NCBI GenBank assembly: GCA_022059125.1
Contig: JAEUWY010000002.1
Coordinates: 1,364,001-1,428,000 of the forward strand
Reading direction: 5' to 3'
DNA from: Corynespora cassiicola
Lineage: Eukaryota > Ascomycota > Dothideomycetes > Pleosporales > Corynesporascaceae
DNA: 64,000 nucleotides
How positions within the stretch are numbered: position 1 is the stretch's first letter; each line of letters starts with the position of its first letter. Position numbers and translations under genes: made by a program. Shown one piece after another: positions 12,062 through 22,970 of the stretch. The notes under the pieces are model-generated. The model saw nothing but the letters and a program-made list of their open reading frames with translations. It had not been told where the DNA came from and searched no databases.

Positions 12062-14284
12062 GGTGTTCTTGATAGCGACAGCGGGCAAGTGGGGACGTGG
12101 GAATAAGCACAGAATAGTGGCGTGGTCGGCTTGGTGTCGCAAGTATGTGCTGCCCAGGCGAGAATGTGTAGGGCGAGAATGACTGGAGTGCAAACCATGG
12201 GAGCAGCATTGCAACTATATATGGGAACTAGGGAAGCAGCTGCTCCATGGCATGCCTTCCGATGGCGCAGGGGCGACCATGGGCAGTCAGCTGTCTTCGC
12301 GTTCTCGCGCAAAGGCTGCCTGGCGCATTTCAGGCAGCACCCGCGCTGATTGGTCGACGCGTGCGGGCGCCTTCGCGCCAACCCCTCGCCGTGCCCGTCA
12401 GCTTTCAGCCCATCCCTCGCCCACGGACGGACACTCGGGACTGGAGCTGTAGCCTTGCGCCCCAGTATTCTTGCGCTTAAACACGACTGTGCCTCGATGC
12501 AATTGAATCATTGAATCAGCCTTTGCTCCAGTTGCCTCCTCACTTCGCTTGCACCTTCATTCAACACCAGGCATCTCCAAACATCGGCGATTTGCCATGG
12601 CGCCCAAACCATCCGACGCCACCTTTCAATTCGAGCACAACACTGGAGTCACCGAGAAATAGCTTCACCACGCGCTCTTAGCCAAGGTCTGCGTTCGCGA
12701 CTTTGTTTAGGTACCTAGGTAGGTGGAAAACCTTGAATGTAGAACACAGCTGGTGAAGCAAGTGACTTCTACGACGACTAAGTCGTATTCTTGGACTACC
12801 AAAGTGTAAACACTTGTTTGAACCAGAGCTCAGAGTGATTTCTGTCGCGTAAAAATATTCAGTCGGTCGTGGTGGTGGAGCCAAAGAGACGTACAAAAGC
12901 TTACCGTAGCTTTTGGAAAAGCATGTCTCATTCTTGGCTGGGAAACCCCCATCTCTCACCGACAGATGGTCTTTTCCGCGCTTTTTAAACCTTGAGGGCA
13001 ATCAGGAACCCCCCCCCCCCCATAACACACATTCGGGCCCCCCAAGTTTGTCAATAGCCCACCCTGGAGTTGGTTCGGTTGGAGATTGACAAAATGCCAT
13101 CCATGTTCCCCTGTCTCGAAGACATCTCATGAGGTTTATTCAAGAACCATCAATAGATGTGATGCGGGAGGGCGGAAAGAACGGTCCACATTCAGGGTTC
13201 ATTGAGGGTAAAAGTAATTAGGTCTACGTTTTGGTCGAATCAACGTATCCGGCTGTTTGCCAATCGATTTAATAGGGAGACCCCATGCTCCAGTGAGAAC
13301 ATTTACTGCAGGATATGTGCTTTTTCCTCAAATATTGATTGTTTTTGGACCTAGCTCAAGGGGTGATGTTCACATCAGAAGAATAGGCAGTATCGAAGAT
13401 CTCCAACTCTACATACCTGAAGAACTGTTATTATATGCATCATCTGCTCAGGGTTCTGGGTCCGAAGATCATTATCTGCAATGTTTTGTGGCTGTATTTT
13501 TGTCCTCATGTCATCGATTCTGAGCCATTTCCTACTGTATACATGGCTCTGGATATGTGCGATGCTGATGCGTGCAATGGATTCCTTGGAAAGTGCATAC
13601 AGTAAGAATTTTACAATGAAACTCCATATTAACAGTCGCATACAACTCTTCCATGAACTCATATCCTGTATATATGCATAGTTTAAGATAAAACAACCGA
13701 CTTCAATGCAGTGCCTGCTTAAACACTTCCTTGGGCCAATGTGGAAGGAAGAGTGGAGAAAGACAACCTAGCACGATACAGTTACCCCCTTTCCCGGCTG
13801 AAATGCCTAACACAAGACAACCTGCATCAATCATGGTGATGGATGACAAACCTGTCAGAGCATTGAATTGCTGTTGGAAGGGTATACCAGACCTATGAAC
13901 CGATTGGAGGACTGTACTTGGGCAATGCTATAGTATTATAGAGTTAATGTGGCATAAACTCGCCATCTTTACCATACTCATGGCGAAGCCACTTTCGAGT
14001 ACTATACATGCGCAACATGTGGCACAAGATGCTACCATGACAAAGAGTGGCCATTGCTAACTGTATTGCGCTTTTCATATCTTGACAAACACATTACTCA
14101 TGCCCTAGGCAATAACTTGCTGAAATTAAACATAACCGCAAGAGAAAATACAAAGGAAAAGCCCACTAAGGCGAAATGAGTGTAAAAAGTAGACTGAAAA
14201 AAATGTACAAAAGAAAAGCACCGAAAACTCTTCCGCACACACCATATTTTACACACCTTATTTTACACTACCCACCTTACTCAT
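12062..14284. other. Intergenic, partly AT-richer region
   Basis: The first ~540 bases are the likely promoter of the ankyrin gene (-), with a TATATA-like stretch near 12214-12222, and perhaps of the orphan start at 12597 (+). From about 12660 the sequence becomes AT-richer, with a C13 run at 13009-13021 and no ORF that looks real. The last part is the 3' flank of the coiled-coil gene. Confidence 0.6.
12597..12662 (+). pseudogene. Possible orphan 5' end of a lost gene
   Basis: A C/T-rich leader of fungal type is followed by an ATG in good context (GCCATGG) and 21 codons that read like normal coding sequence, beginning MAPKPSDATFQFEHN. A TAG follows, then a further 17 open codons to the next stop. 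The composition then turns AT-rich with no continuation. This could be the stump of a gene truncated by deletion or insertion and hit by a C-to-T change (CAG to TAG), an upstream ORF, or chance. No homology is recognised. Confidence 0.25.
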
Positions 14285-16231
14285 TCACGGCACCCTCAGC
14301 ATCCCCGCACCCTCAACAGAAGAGTGGTTGTGCACTCCATTATGCACGGTAGTCCCACTCGAGACTGACCTCGTGAATGAGCTCTTCCTCTCCCCGCCAC
14401 TGCTCCTCCTAACCATCAAATGGCCCTCGCCCCTCTCCTCCCATCTCTCCAATTCCCTGCACTTCTCCTCATACTTGCTCACATACTCATCCCTCTCGCG
14501 ATCCGCCGCATGCCTCGCCGAGATGGCGCGTTCCTTTTGCTCGCGCGCTTCCCTCAGCATGGAGCGCAGGTGTTCAATCTCGCACTCCAGCTCTCCGCTA
14601 TCGTCCTTGTACTCTGTAATCGTCTCGGAAACTTCCTCGTACTTGCTCTTCCACTGAGATAGTTCTGCACGGACGCGATCCTGTGCTTCGGCCAGGGTGC
14701 GAGACTCCGTCTGCGAGAGTGCGAGCTTCTCGCGAAGGTTGGACAGGTCTGTTACAAGGATTGTGTGTTTTGCGCGGTGGTCGTCTACTTCGGAGAGGAG
14801 AAGCTTGTTGCGGTCCGCCAGGGCTTGTTGGTCGGCACGGGATTCTGCGAGTGCTTGCTCGGCGCGGCGCAGGGACTCTTGCACGACGGCGAGTTGGCGG
14901 TTGGTGGTGGAGACTTTGCGGCGTTCCTCTGAGACGTCTTCCTTGAGCTGGTTGCGTTCGACGAGGATGGCACGATGCTCCTCGTGGGTGCGGTCGATGG
15001 AGTCGCGGAGCTCGCTGCGTTCGAGTTCCACGTCACGCAACTTCTCTTTGATGGAGACTACTTCGCGCTTGACTTGCTCGTACTTGAGGGTTATGTCGGC
15101 ACAGCGCTGGTCTGATTCTTCCCAGCCTGTGGCTTTGGCCTTGAGCTCGCGGCGGAGGTTCTCAACAGAGAGGGCGTGGTCGTCACGCTCGGTCTCAACG
15201 GTTCGAACGGTCTCCTTGAGTTTGGTGGAGTCGCGCTGGACGCGGTCGTGGCGTTCAGTGAGTTCAAAAAGCTCACGAGAGGCCTCGTCAGCTCGGACTC
15301 TGGCTCTCTTGACTTCTTCCTGGAGACGATCCTTCTCGTGGAGGTACTCGTCTCTCTCAAGTTCCCAGATCTTGATGCGATCGGTGAAGGATGATACTTC
15401 TTTGCGAGAAAAATCCAGCTTCGTAGACGCCTCAGTATATTTGCTCTTTAAGTCAGTGTGCTCGCGAAGGAGAGTCTTCAGGTCGGTATGGTGCCGATGA
15501 GAGTCTTCTCTGGCATGATCGCGCTCGTCTTCTGCCGCCTTTAATTTTAGAATGGTCGACTCAAGCTCAGCTCTTGTCTTTTCGTGGCTGGTGTGAGAGC
15601 GGGACATGGTGTTGCCAATCTCCTCGAGCTCATTGTGCGCACGTTGGAGTCGGTGCTCGCTGTCGGCGATTTTCTTCTTCTGATCCGCCACTGTACCAAG
15701 GGCAGTAGACAGCTCATGGATCAGCTTATCGACTTGGAACTTCCTTTCGGTAAGTTCTTGGCCGTGCTGATGGTGTTCGCTCTCCTTGTGCTCGAAGAAC
15801 TCCGTCACCTCTTCGACCCTCGCCAAGAGTTCTTCCTTTTCCCGGTAGAGCGTATCGCGCTCAGAGGTAATCCGAGCCCACACCTCCTTCAAAGATGACG
15901 CTTCTCGAGAGGCTGTGGACATGAGGTCCATCAAGGCGAAGAACTTCTTTTCGGCCTGCGATGTGAGCTCCATGGACATCTGGCTACGGTGCTCGTGGAG
16001 GAACGAGTTGGACCGGCGAGCCGAACCGCTGGATGAGCGACTGGTAGTCCGACGCGTAAGAGTAGAACGTGAGCCTTTGGCCAAGGACGACCGCTCAAGA
16101 GACGAAGACCGCAGGTTGGTTGGGGTGGTTGGCTCCGAGAGGGATTCACGTCCATAGTCGCCAGCCCTGATCTTCATGATACTCAGCTTTTCAGAGGCGA
16201 TGTCTGGAAGTGCATCCACAGAAGTCGACAT
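14285..16231 (-). CDS. Long coiled-coil protein, intronless
   Basis: Uncharacterised 648-aa protein in one exon. Residues ~1-95 are Ser/Thr/Arg-rich and probably disordered. From ~95 to ~600 the sequence is nearly continuous heptad-type coiled coil rich in Glu, Lys, Arg and Leu (for example KEELLARVEEVTEFFEHKE). The last ~50 residues are again Ser/Gly-rich with several basic-serine sites. This architecture fits a cytoskeletal, septal or scaffold protein, but no specific family is recognised and no catalytic domain is visible. The start is the only ATG at the head of the frame. The gene is divergent from SNX3. Long ORFs on the opposite strand here are shadows of the biased codon composition. 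Confidence 0.85.
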   Translation of the reverse strand: MSTSVDALPDIASEKLSIMKIRAGDYGRESLSEPTTPTNLRSSSLERSSLAKGSRSTLTRRTTSRSSSGSARRSNSFLHEHRSQMSMELTSQAEKKFFALMDLMSTASREASSLKEVWARITSERDTLYREKEELLARVEEVTEFFEHKESEHHQHGQELTERKFQVDKLIHELSTALGTVADQKKKIADSEHRLQRAHNELEEIGNTMSRSHTSHEKTRAELESTILKLKAAEDERDHAREDSHRHHTDLKTLLREHTDLKSKYTEASTKLDFSRKEVSSFTDRIKIWELERDEYLHEKDRLQEEVKRARVRADEASRELFELTERHDRVQRDSTKLKETVRTVETERDDHALSVENLRRELKAKATGWEESDQRCADITLKYEQVKREVVSIKEKLRDVELERSELRDSIDRTHEEHRAILVERNQLKEDVSEERRKVSTTNRQLAVVQESLRRAEQALAESRADQQALADRNKLLLSEVDDHRAKHTILVTDLSNLREKLALSQTESRTLAEAQDRVRAELSQWKSKYEEVSETITEYKDDSGELECEIEHLRSMLREAREQKERAISARHAADRERDEYVSKYEEKCRELERWEERGEGHLMVRRSSGGERKSSFTRSVSSGTTVHNGVHNHSSVEGAGMLRVP

Positions 16232-17419
16232 TGTTGGGGCAGATAGGAGAAGTCAATGAACGTAGGGTAATTCAGAACGATGCTGAGCTGTCAATTTGTG
16301 TAGGTAAGAAGTGAGGAACTTATGTATCTGGAGACTGCCAAGCGATTTCCCATAGCTCAAGTGGAGATCCTGCAGATGAGCAAACATTCAATAAACAGTA
16401 CCCTTATCTTCCTTCGTCATTCGCCCATGGCTTGCTACTTTTCAGCTGACTATTGTAGGGGCAGAGATGGAGGTGGCTGCATCACACCTGGCCCACTGCC
16501 AAAACAGGGACGACTCCCGAGAAAAAATACAGTGCCGACTGACGAGGCGGTATTGTTGACCAATTGCACCCACGAGAGCTACTGGCCCCAAATTGATTAG
16601 ATTCATCTTCCTCGGCTGATGTGCGTCGAAATCTGCAGGAACTACGCAAGAAATAGGGATGGGCGCATTTCGACGTGCATGATGGACATTCTTTTGATCC
16701 GAACATGGCACAGCGAATGGTCGGTCATGCAGGCGGAGGGCTGAGAGATTTGCACCTAGACCCTGCGGGGAGGCGGATCTCACACAGGCCTCTTTCGGGA
16801 CGGTCCGCAATCTGTTCCGCACTCGCCAAGATCATTTTGATTGAAACTGCTTTTATCAGGTTTTGTTTGTCCATGGAGCATGACAGCAGTGTTCCTTTTG
16901 CGTTGGGCGCTAAGGATACCGTGTCACACAAACGAGTCAGGTACCCTGTAGTTTGTTGACGTGAGAGAGTACGGAGATGGTTGAGGGGATGGTTGAGAGA
17001 GCACTATATGCGTCTGGCCCAGAGTATAGAGCCAATGTGGTGATGGCTGAGGACAGGAGCAGCTCCGGGTGGAATGATGGGTAGGGTGCGGATGGGCTTG
17101 TTTTCGAGTGAAGTTGACGCAACTCTCTGCGATGGGGTGTGCAGTGACGAGATACTCGTGCAGCAAACGACGAGGAGGGCAGCTGGGCTGTTCGACGAGG
17201 CTGGACAAACGAGTTGTGGAAAACGATGGAAGACGTCTTCGGGTGTGGAAGCAGGAAGGGCGGGAGGTTTGCGATTACGTAACCGGATGGCGGCGGCTGA
17301 TTGGCGCAAGGCACGATATGGGGTCGGCTGCAGGCTTAGGCCCCGCCATGTCCTTAAACTCGCGCCGAACGACCTCCCAACCTCGCAGCAACTGCTCGCA
17401 AGAAAAGCATACCGTCAAG
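16232..17419. other. Divergent intergenic region
   Basis: This region separates the coiled-coil gene (-) and SNX3 (+) and should hold both promoters. Short overlapping frames of no coding character occur on both strands. I see no repeats or RNA genes. Confidence 0.6.
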
Positions 17420-18026
17420 ATGCAGTCCCTGCCAGACGCCCGCCAGCAGTCCTTCGAGGAGCTATACGGGCCCCCGGAAAACTTCCTGGAGATCGAGGTA
17501 CGTATCTGCGGCGCCCCCCGACTGCAATACTCATGCCCCGCCCCCGCGCTGGTGCTTCTGGACCCCGTCGCAGGCAAGCTCGCAAGCTCACGCAGCGCGT
17601 CTCGTGCGCACACAGGTCCGCAACCCAATGACCCACGGCGTAGGCCGCGGCATGTACACAACGTACGAGATTGTCATGCGCACCAACATCCCGGCCTTCA
17701 AGCTCAAGGCGTCGTCGGTGCGCCGCCGGTATAGCGAGTTCGAGGCCTTCCGCGACATTCTCGAGCGCGAGTCTGCGCGCGTGACGATACCGCCGCTGCC
17801 CGGAAAAGTCCTGACCAACCGCTTCTCCGACGACGTCATCGAGCACCGCCGCGAAGGCCTGCAGCGCTTCCTCCAGATTGTCGTCGGACACCCGCTGCTG
17901 CAGACGGGAAGCAAGGTGCTCGCCGCCTTTGTACAAGGTAGGGCAAGACACAGGCCGGATGGAACCTGGGACACGCGGGCTGACGGTGAACCTCCAGACC
18001 CGAACTGGGACCGCCACGCCTGGTAG
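17420..18026 (+). CDS. SNX3: Sorting nexin 3 (Snx3/Grd19), PX domain
   Basis: Small endosomal sorting nexin that binds phosphatidylinositol 3-phosphate and, with retromer, recycles membrane proteins from endosomes to the Golgi. Three exons (17420-17497, 17616-17937, 17998-18026) give 142 aa, close to yeast Snx3/Grd19. Nearly the whole protein is a PX domain. It shows the basic [14 protein letters not shown] stretch for PI3P binding, the proline-rich IPPLPGK loop, and [19 protein letters not shown]. The ending, DPNWDRHAW, is reached only by removing the second intron, and this supports the splicing. The start ATG heads a short acidic N-terminus ([19 protein letters not shown]). The first intron is 118 nt and GC-rich. 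It is the first of three consecutive plus-strand genes. Confidence 0.93.
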
Positions 18027-18953
18027 CCGTATCTGCTGCCACAGTCGCAATTGCGGGAGTCTTTCCATGCCATGTCTACGTCTCTAATACCTAGGAACTC
18101 ACACGACATCACGAGATTACGAAATCACGGCCTGGAGGCAGTCTGGCCCAGGCTGGGATGAGTTGGTTGCAGGCTTGCTTTACATCAGGGGCATTTTCAA
18201 CGCGTTCAGGAGCAAAATTTGGGTGTTGGGCTGTGTCTTGTGTGGGATCCTTTTGTTTGGTCTTTTGAAATGAGCGTCATTGTTCCCGATACTGTTCCTC
18301 TATCCGTAATCCATCTTGTTTATACTTGCGCCAGGTTTCCGGGACGACCTGCGGGCTGGTGTCCCTTCTCGGGCTCCAGCTCCAGCTCCAGCCAGCTCCT
18401 CAGGAAGCGTGAGGCTGCCGAGGTCACGTCACGTAGCGGCTTCCTAGCTGGGCATGCCGCGTATTGCGTTATCTACAGCCAGATCCACACTAGCACCTCT
18501 TTTCCGCCATGTCCCCTCCGCTCGGGAACATGTCGTTCGATCGTGTGTTAAATGCCTCAGGGACGCCGACGGCCAGGCCACTGCTATGAATCGCACCCTC
18601 TGCAATGCCATGCTGCACCCCGGCGATGACTAAAAATTTGACATGGCAGAACCGCTTCGGAGACGCGCCCGTTCGCAGGCCGCACTAGGCGATGCAATTG
18701 CCTGTAGCGGAAAGGCGCGCGGGACTGCTGAGCGCGCGGGAAGGAAGAAAAAAAAGGCAGAGATTTTGGCGAATGGCGAACCCGCTGGCCCGCCTCCCCT
18801 CCACCCATGCTTTAAACCCGCGTTCCCACACCTGCAGCATCGAGCTTCCGACCACCGTAGGATACGATACAGACCACGCTCTGTATGCGGAAATAACGGC
18901 AGCCTCTTCTTCTGATACATATTTGATTGGTCCGCGGACGGCACCGACTCAAC
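18027..18953. other. Intergenic region upstream of symporter
   Basis: This is the 3' flank of SNX3 and the probable promoter of the sodium:solute symporter. A (GCTCCA)n-like stretch lies at about 18370-18390. No gene is recognised. Confidence 0.6.
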
Positions 18954-21325
18954 ATGGGCATACCATCTACCCAGGCGTCCAACGCCATCATCTACCTCAC
19001 CTATGGGGCCTTCTTGTACGCTGCATGCCGATAGGCACGCCCACAGTGCGCGCGCTGAGCACAATGTGCTCCGCACTGGTACAAGGCCATACTGTTGCTA
19101 ACCCGCCCACAACAGGGTTCTCGGGTGCTACGTCGCATGGCGCCTGCGTCACCAGACCAAGACAGAATGGCTGTCCAACAACAGAACGCAAAAGGGTAAC
19201 TTGTTTCCAGCACACTCATCTCCATATCCCCGGCATCTTAGCAATAGAGCTCTCGTGTGCCGCGCAACAAGATTCTATGCTTACAACACACCAAGTGTCT
19301 CTGCTGGGAACAGGCGCTAACCCCTCGAGCAGGCATCCCGCTGGCGCTCAACTTCATTGCTTCGGGTGAGTGCTCTCGTCCCACACGGCTTGCGTCGTGA
19401 AGGGCAGCGGCAGCATCAGTATCCGGCAGATTGCATCGGGCGGATATGCAATGAGCAGGCACAGCGCAAAGGAAAACCTCGGTCGAGAGCGTGAGATTCA
19501 ATCAAGGTTCGTATGTTATGAAATCTCTCACAGGGATTGCCGTCACGGATGGCCTTTCTCTTTACTCGTGGTTATGACGGCCTCTAAGGGGCCAAACAAA
19601 GGTAGGCTTGTCTGTGACGGCAATCTCTGTGCGGCTACACTGCGGGCGCCGAGTCGAGGCTGGCTCTTCGGAGCCGGCTGAGACGAAGCTGAGAAGTACC
19701 GTCAGAACTCGATCAAGATAATACTTGCGTGAGGAACGTGCTGCCGCTACTTCCCCCTAACCCTTTCTACCCTCACTTTGACGGCTGCTGACGTAGGTTT
19801 TCTTGACGGTTAGCTCTCGGATCCGGCATCCTCTTCACCTATCCTCAAATTGCTACCATTGCTGGAGTCCAGGGATTGATCGTCTATGCACTAGCCTCTT
19901 CGTTGCCTTTGCTCATTTTTGGACTACTTGGTCCCATCATTAGACGCAAATGCCCTGAGGGATTTGTTCTGACTGAATGGACGAGGCAGCGCTATGGAGC
20001 AGTTGCAGGACTCTTCCTCAGTATCTGTACCCTCATCACAATGTTTCTGTATATGGTGGCAGAGCTTTCGGCCTTGCAACAGATTGTCACCGCTCTGACT
20101 GGATTGGATGGCCTCCCGGCTGTCATCGTACAGTGTGTGATTACCACCATCTACACATGTATGTAGCCCTAGGCTTTGGACCATACTACTCTGCTAACGC
20201 GAAACAGCCATCGGAGGATTTCGTGTCTCTTTTGTCACCGACAACATTCAGGGCGTGATGGTGCTCGGACTGATCATCCTTGGTGTCATTGCTGTGGGGG
20301 TTGAAACCGAAATCGACCGCAGTCTTATCGACCGATCTGGCTATTTGGAGCCGAGCCTTTTGGGATGGCAGCTTATATACATCCTGCCAGTCGCTATACT
20401 GACCAACGATTTCTTTCTCTCCGGATTTTGGCTGCGTACCTTTGCGTCCAAGACCGACAAGGACCTCTGGATTGGAGTCTCTCTTGCAAGTGCCGGCGTT
20501 TTCTGCATCCTTACCCTAGTCGGTGTGGGCGGACTCCTCGCAGCTTGGTCTGGGGCTTGGTCGCTAGACGATGCAGAGAACGGATATCTTTCGTTCTTCC
20601 TCTTGCTGGGCCAGCTTCCCGCTTGGGTCGTCGGCGTGGTTTTGGTCATGGTTGTGTCTTTGTCCACGGCCGCATTCGACAGCTTCCAGTCCGCCATGAT
20701 CTCGACCGGCAGTAACGATCTGTTTCGAAACAAGCTCAACATCTGGGTTATCCGAGGCCTGGTGATCGTCATCATCGTTCCCGTCGTGGTGGTCGCTCTT
20801 CGAAGCCCAGATATCCTGCAGATTTTCTTGATCAGTGATCTTGTCAGTGCTGCAGTGGTTCCCTGCCTCGTTCTGGGTCTTTCAGAGAAATTCTACTGGT
20901 GGAGAGGCTTTGACTTTGTCATTGGCGGCCTCGGGGGCATCTTCAGTGTATTCCTGTTCGGCCTGGTTTACTACGACGGCGATGCTAGGCTGGCTGGAAA
21001 CCTTATTCTCTTGGAGAATGGTTTGTATGCAAATGACTGGAGTGCTTTTGGTAAGAGTCCTGTTCTCCAATATGCATAGTCTATGCTGACAGACTGCGTA
21101 GGTGCTTTCGTTGCTGCCCCTGTTGGCGGAGTGCTCTGGGGACTCGGGGCCTGTGCTCTACGCATTGGGGCTCTCTACGTTCTGGCCAGGGTCAAGGGCC
21201 GTCGGTTCGATGCACTCGACCGTCCTCTTCCTCCGGCCCGCGCTGAGAGCTATGAAGACAGCGAGCATGACAGAGTCCTGGAGCAGACTCATGATGCGGG
21301 GAAGAGCGGCAAGTTCTTCTTTTAA
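18954..21325 (+). CDS. Sodium:solute symporter, urea transporter (Dur3-like)
   Basis: Predicted plasma-membrane symporter of the SSS family, closest by eye to fungal urea active transporters. Six exons (18954-19015, 19116-19195, 19333-19365, 19814-20158, 20208-21050, 21102-21325) give 528 aa. The N-terminus has a membrane segment, then LNFIASALGSGILFTYPQIA, where the junction across intron 3 restores the conserved S-A-x-G-S-G core. Further matches are IIRRKCPEGFVLTEW, FVTDNIQGVMV, LPVAILTNDFFLSGFWLRTF and the long helix SLSTAAFDSFQSAMIS. The C-terminal tail is hydrophilic. The length is shorter than yeast Dur3. Intron 3 is 448 nt, several times the local norm, and contains an inverted-repeat element. 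The initial exons are short and splice-inferred, so the first ~60 residues are less certain than the rest. Confidence 0.88.
19529..19631. repeat. 103-bp inverted-repeat element inside intron
   Basis: Arms at 19529-19546 (CACAGGGATTGCCGTCAC) and 19614-19631 pair over 18 bases with one mismatch, enclosing 67 bases that contain a second small palindrome (GGCCTCTAAGGGGCC). It lies in the unusually long third intron of the symporter gene. The pattern resembles a MITE-like insertion or a stable RNA hairpin. No clear target-site duplication was seen. Confidence 0.6.
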
Positions 21326-21906
21326 GCTAGTCGCTGAGGCAAGTGGAGATATTTGTCGAGGCGAGACCGAAGTTGGGCCAGTGGGGCTAAATCTGCGGAG
21401 TGCTCGTGGGCATTCGGGGGGGCTGAGATGTGGTAGCCACTGTGGGAGGTGGGATACGATGTGGCTGGCGCATGTAGTTAGAGGGAAAAGGTAGTGTCAA
21501 TACAGCTGTAATAGAACGTAATCTTACATTCATTTTTCAACCGCTATCGGACAGCCATGTCTAGGTGCCTTGGTCTGTCACCGAATGCGATGGTGCCGTT
21601 TGGAGCAAAATGCGCCCAATGGGATAGATGGCGGGGTTCCAAGAGGATCGGCAGGGCCAAAGCTTGGCTGAACAAAGCCTCGCAAAAGTTTCGCCTACGT
21701 CAACGCATGCTGTCGTCAGCGCGCACCAGGCATCCACTCCGTATACACGACTCGAGACTCCCTACATCTCCCGGCTATTACCTCCCACCCTCTTACCCTT
21801 GCGGCACACGATTTCCGGTCACACAGCACAAAGGCTCGACGTGAAGCTTCCATCTCCAGCTCTCGGCTACCCCTCCACGACCCAAAGCCCCTCCCCAATC
21901 GCCAAC
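21326..21906. other. Intergenic region
   Basis: This is the 3' flank of the symporter and promoter of the phosducin-like gene, with a C/T-rich leader ending at 21906. No other feature is seen. Confidence 0.6.
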
Positions 21907-22970
21907 ATGCAGATGCCCGACATGCCGGTAAACGTCCCCGTCGACGACCCAAACGCAGATACAGAATGGTAAGGCTTGATATTGCTCTAGCAGCTGCGGA
22001 AATGCATGTTAATGCATGTGGGAAGGAACGACATCCTCCGAAAGCACGGCATCATCCCCGAGAAGCCTCCGTCGCCCACGCCCATGATAGAGGAGGCCTT
22101 GCAGGAAGCGCGCAGGCTAGCACATGAAAACCGGCTGGAGCACAAGGATCTTGACGAATTGGCGGAACTCGAGGACGACGAGGATGACGAATTCTTGGAG
22201 CAGTACAGGTAAGTTCGGCAAAGCCACCACTTGCACCTGCTGCATACTGAGCTGCACACAGGAGAAAGCGATTTCAGGAGCTGTCGACGATCAATGCTAC
22301 GTCGGTATACAACCAGGTGTATCACCTTCAGAAGCCAGACTATTCCAAGGATGTCACCGAGGCGTCGAAGAAGGCCCATGTCCTAGTGCTCTTGACATCA
22401 TCGCAGGGCACTAATGTCGAATCACGCGTTATGATTGAACTCTGGCGAGAGCTGGCCCCACGCTTCGGAGATGTCAAGTTTTGCCAGATGCGAGCGGACC
22501 TCTGCATTGAAGGTTATCCAGAAAAAAACACCCCGACGGTGCTCATCTACAAGGATGGTGACATCAGGAAGCAGCTTGTGACATTGAGGGAGCTGCGCGG
22601 GACGCACACGAACGCACAAGGTGAGCTCATTTTTGCTTTTACCGATATACTTTCCGAAAGTATACTGTAGGCCGGGTCTCGCATGCATCTAGATGGCTCA
22701 AAACGTGGCCAAAGGGGCCTGTTCGCGGCGGGCCCTGCCAGATGCAGCCGCCATGTTCGAATAGTCAGCAGGCGGCGCCATAGTCCCTCGAATCCTTTGC
22801 TGACTCTCCGACCTTCCACAGATTTGGAAAAGCTCCTGGTGGATGTGGGCGCAGTCCGTGCCGACGACCAGCGGCTACGGCGAAAGACTACCGAAGAGCC
22901 GGAGTCTAGTAGGTCCAAGATAAGGCAAGGCAAAACGGGCGGAGATGACGACGACAGCGATTGGGATTGA
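21907..22970 (+). CDS. Phosducin-like protein (Plp2/PDCL3 family)
   Basis: Cytosolic thioredoxin-fold co-chaperone family; members act with the CCT/TRiC chaperonin in folding actin, tubulin and cell-cycle proteins. Four exons (21907-21968, 22026-22208, 22262-22620, 22822-22970) give 250 aa. The spliced N-terminus reads DTEWNDILRKHGIIPEKP, which is diagnostic of the PDCL2/PDCL3/Plp2 group. An acidic helical region follows, ending LEDDEDDEFLEQYR. The thioredoxin-like domain occupies ~85-200 (HVLVLLTSSQG, MIELWRELAPRFGDVKF, NTPTVLIYKDGDI) without a redox CxxC, as expected for this family. The C-terminus is acidic (GDDDDSDWD). The third intron is 201 nt, longer than usual here. The start is the first ATG; a second in-frame ATG is two codons later. 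Confidence 0.92.

Noticed and set aside
14697..15500. 267-codon frame opposite the coiled-coil gene
   Set aside because: Ser/Arg-rich translation is the antisense shadow of Glu/Leu/Arg codons of the coiled coil.
17415..18068. 217-codon frame antisense to SNX3
   Set aside because: The plus strand encodes a clear PX domain with supported splicing; the antisense frame has no domain.
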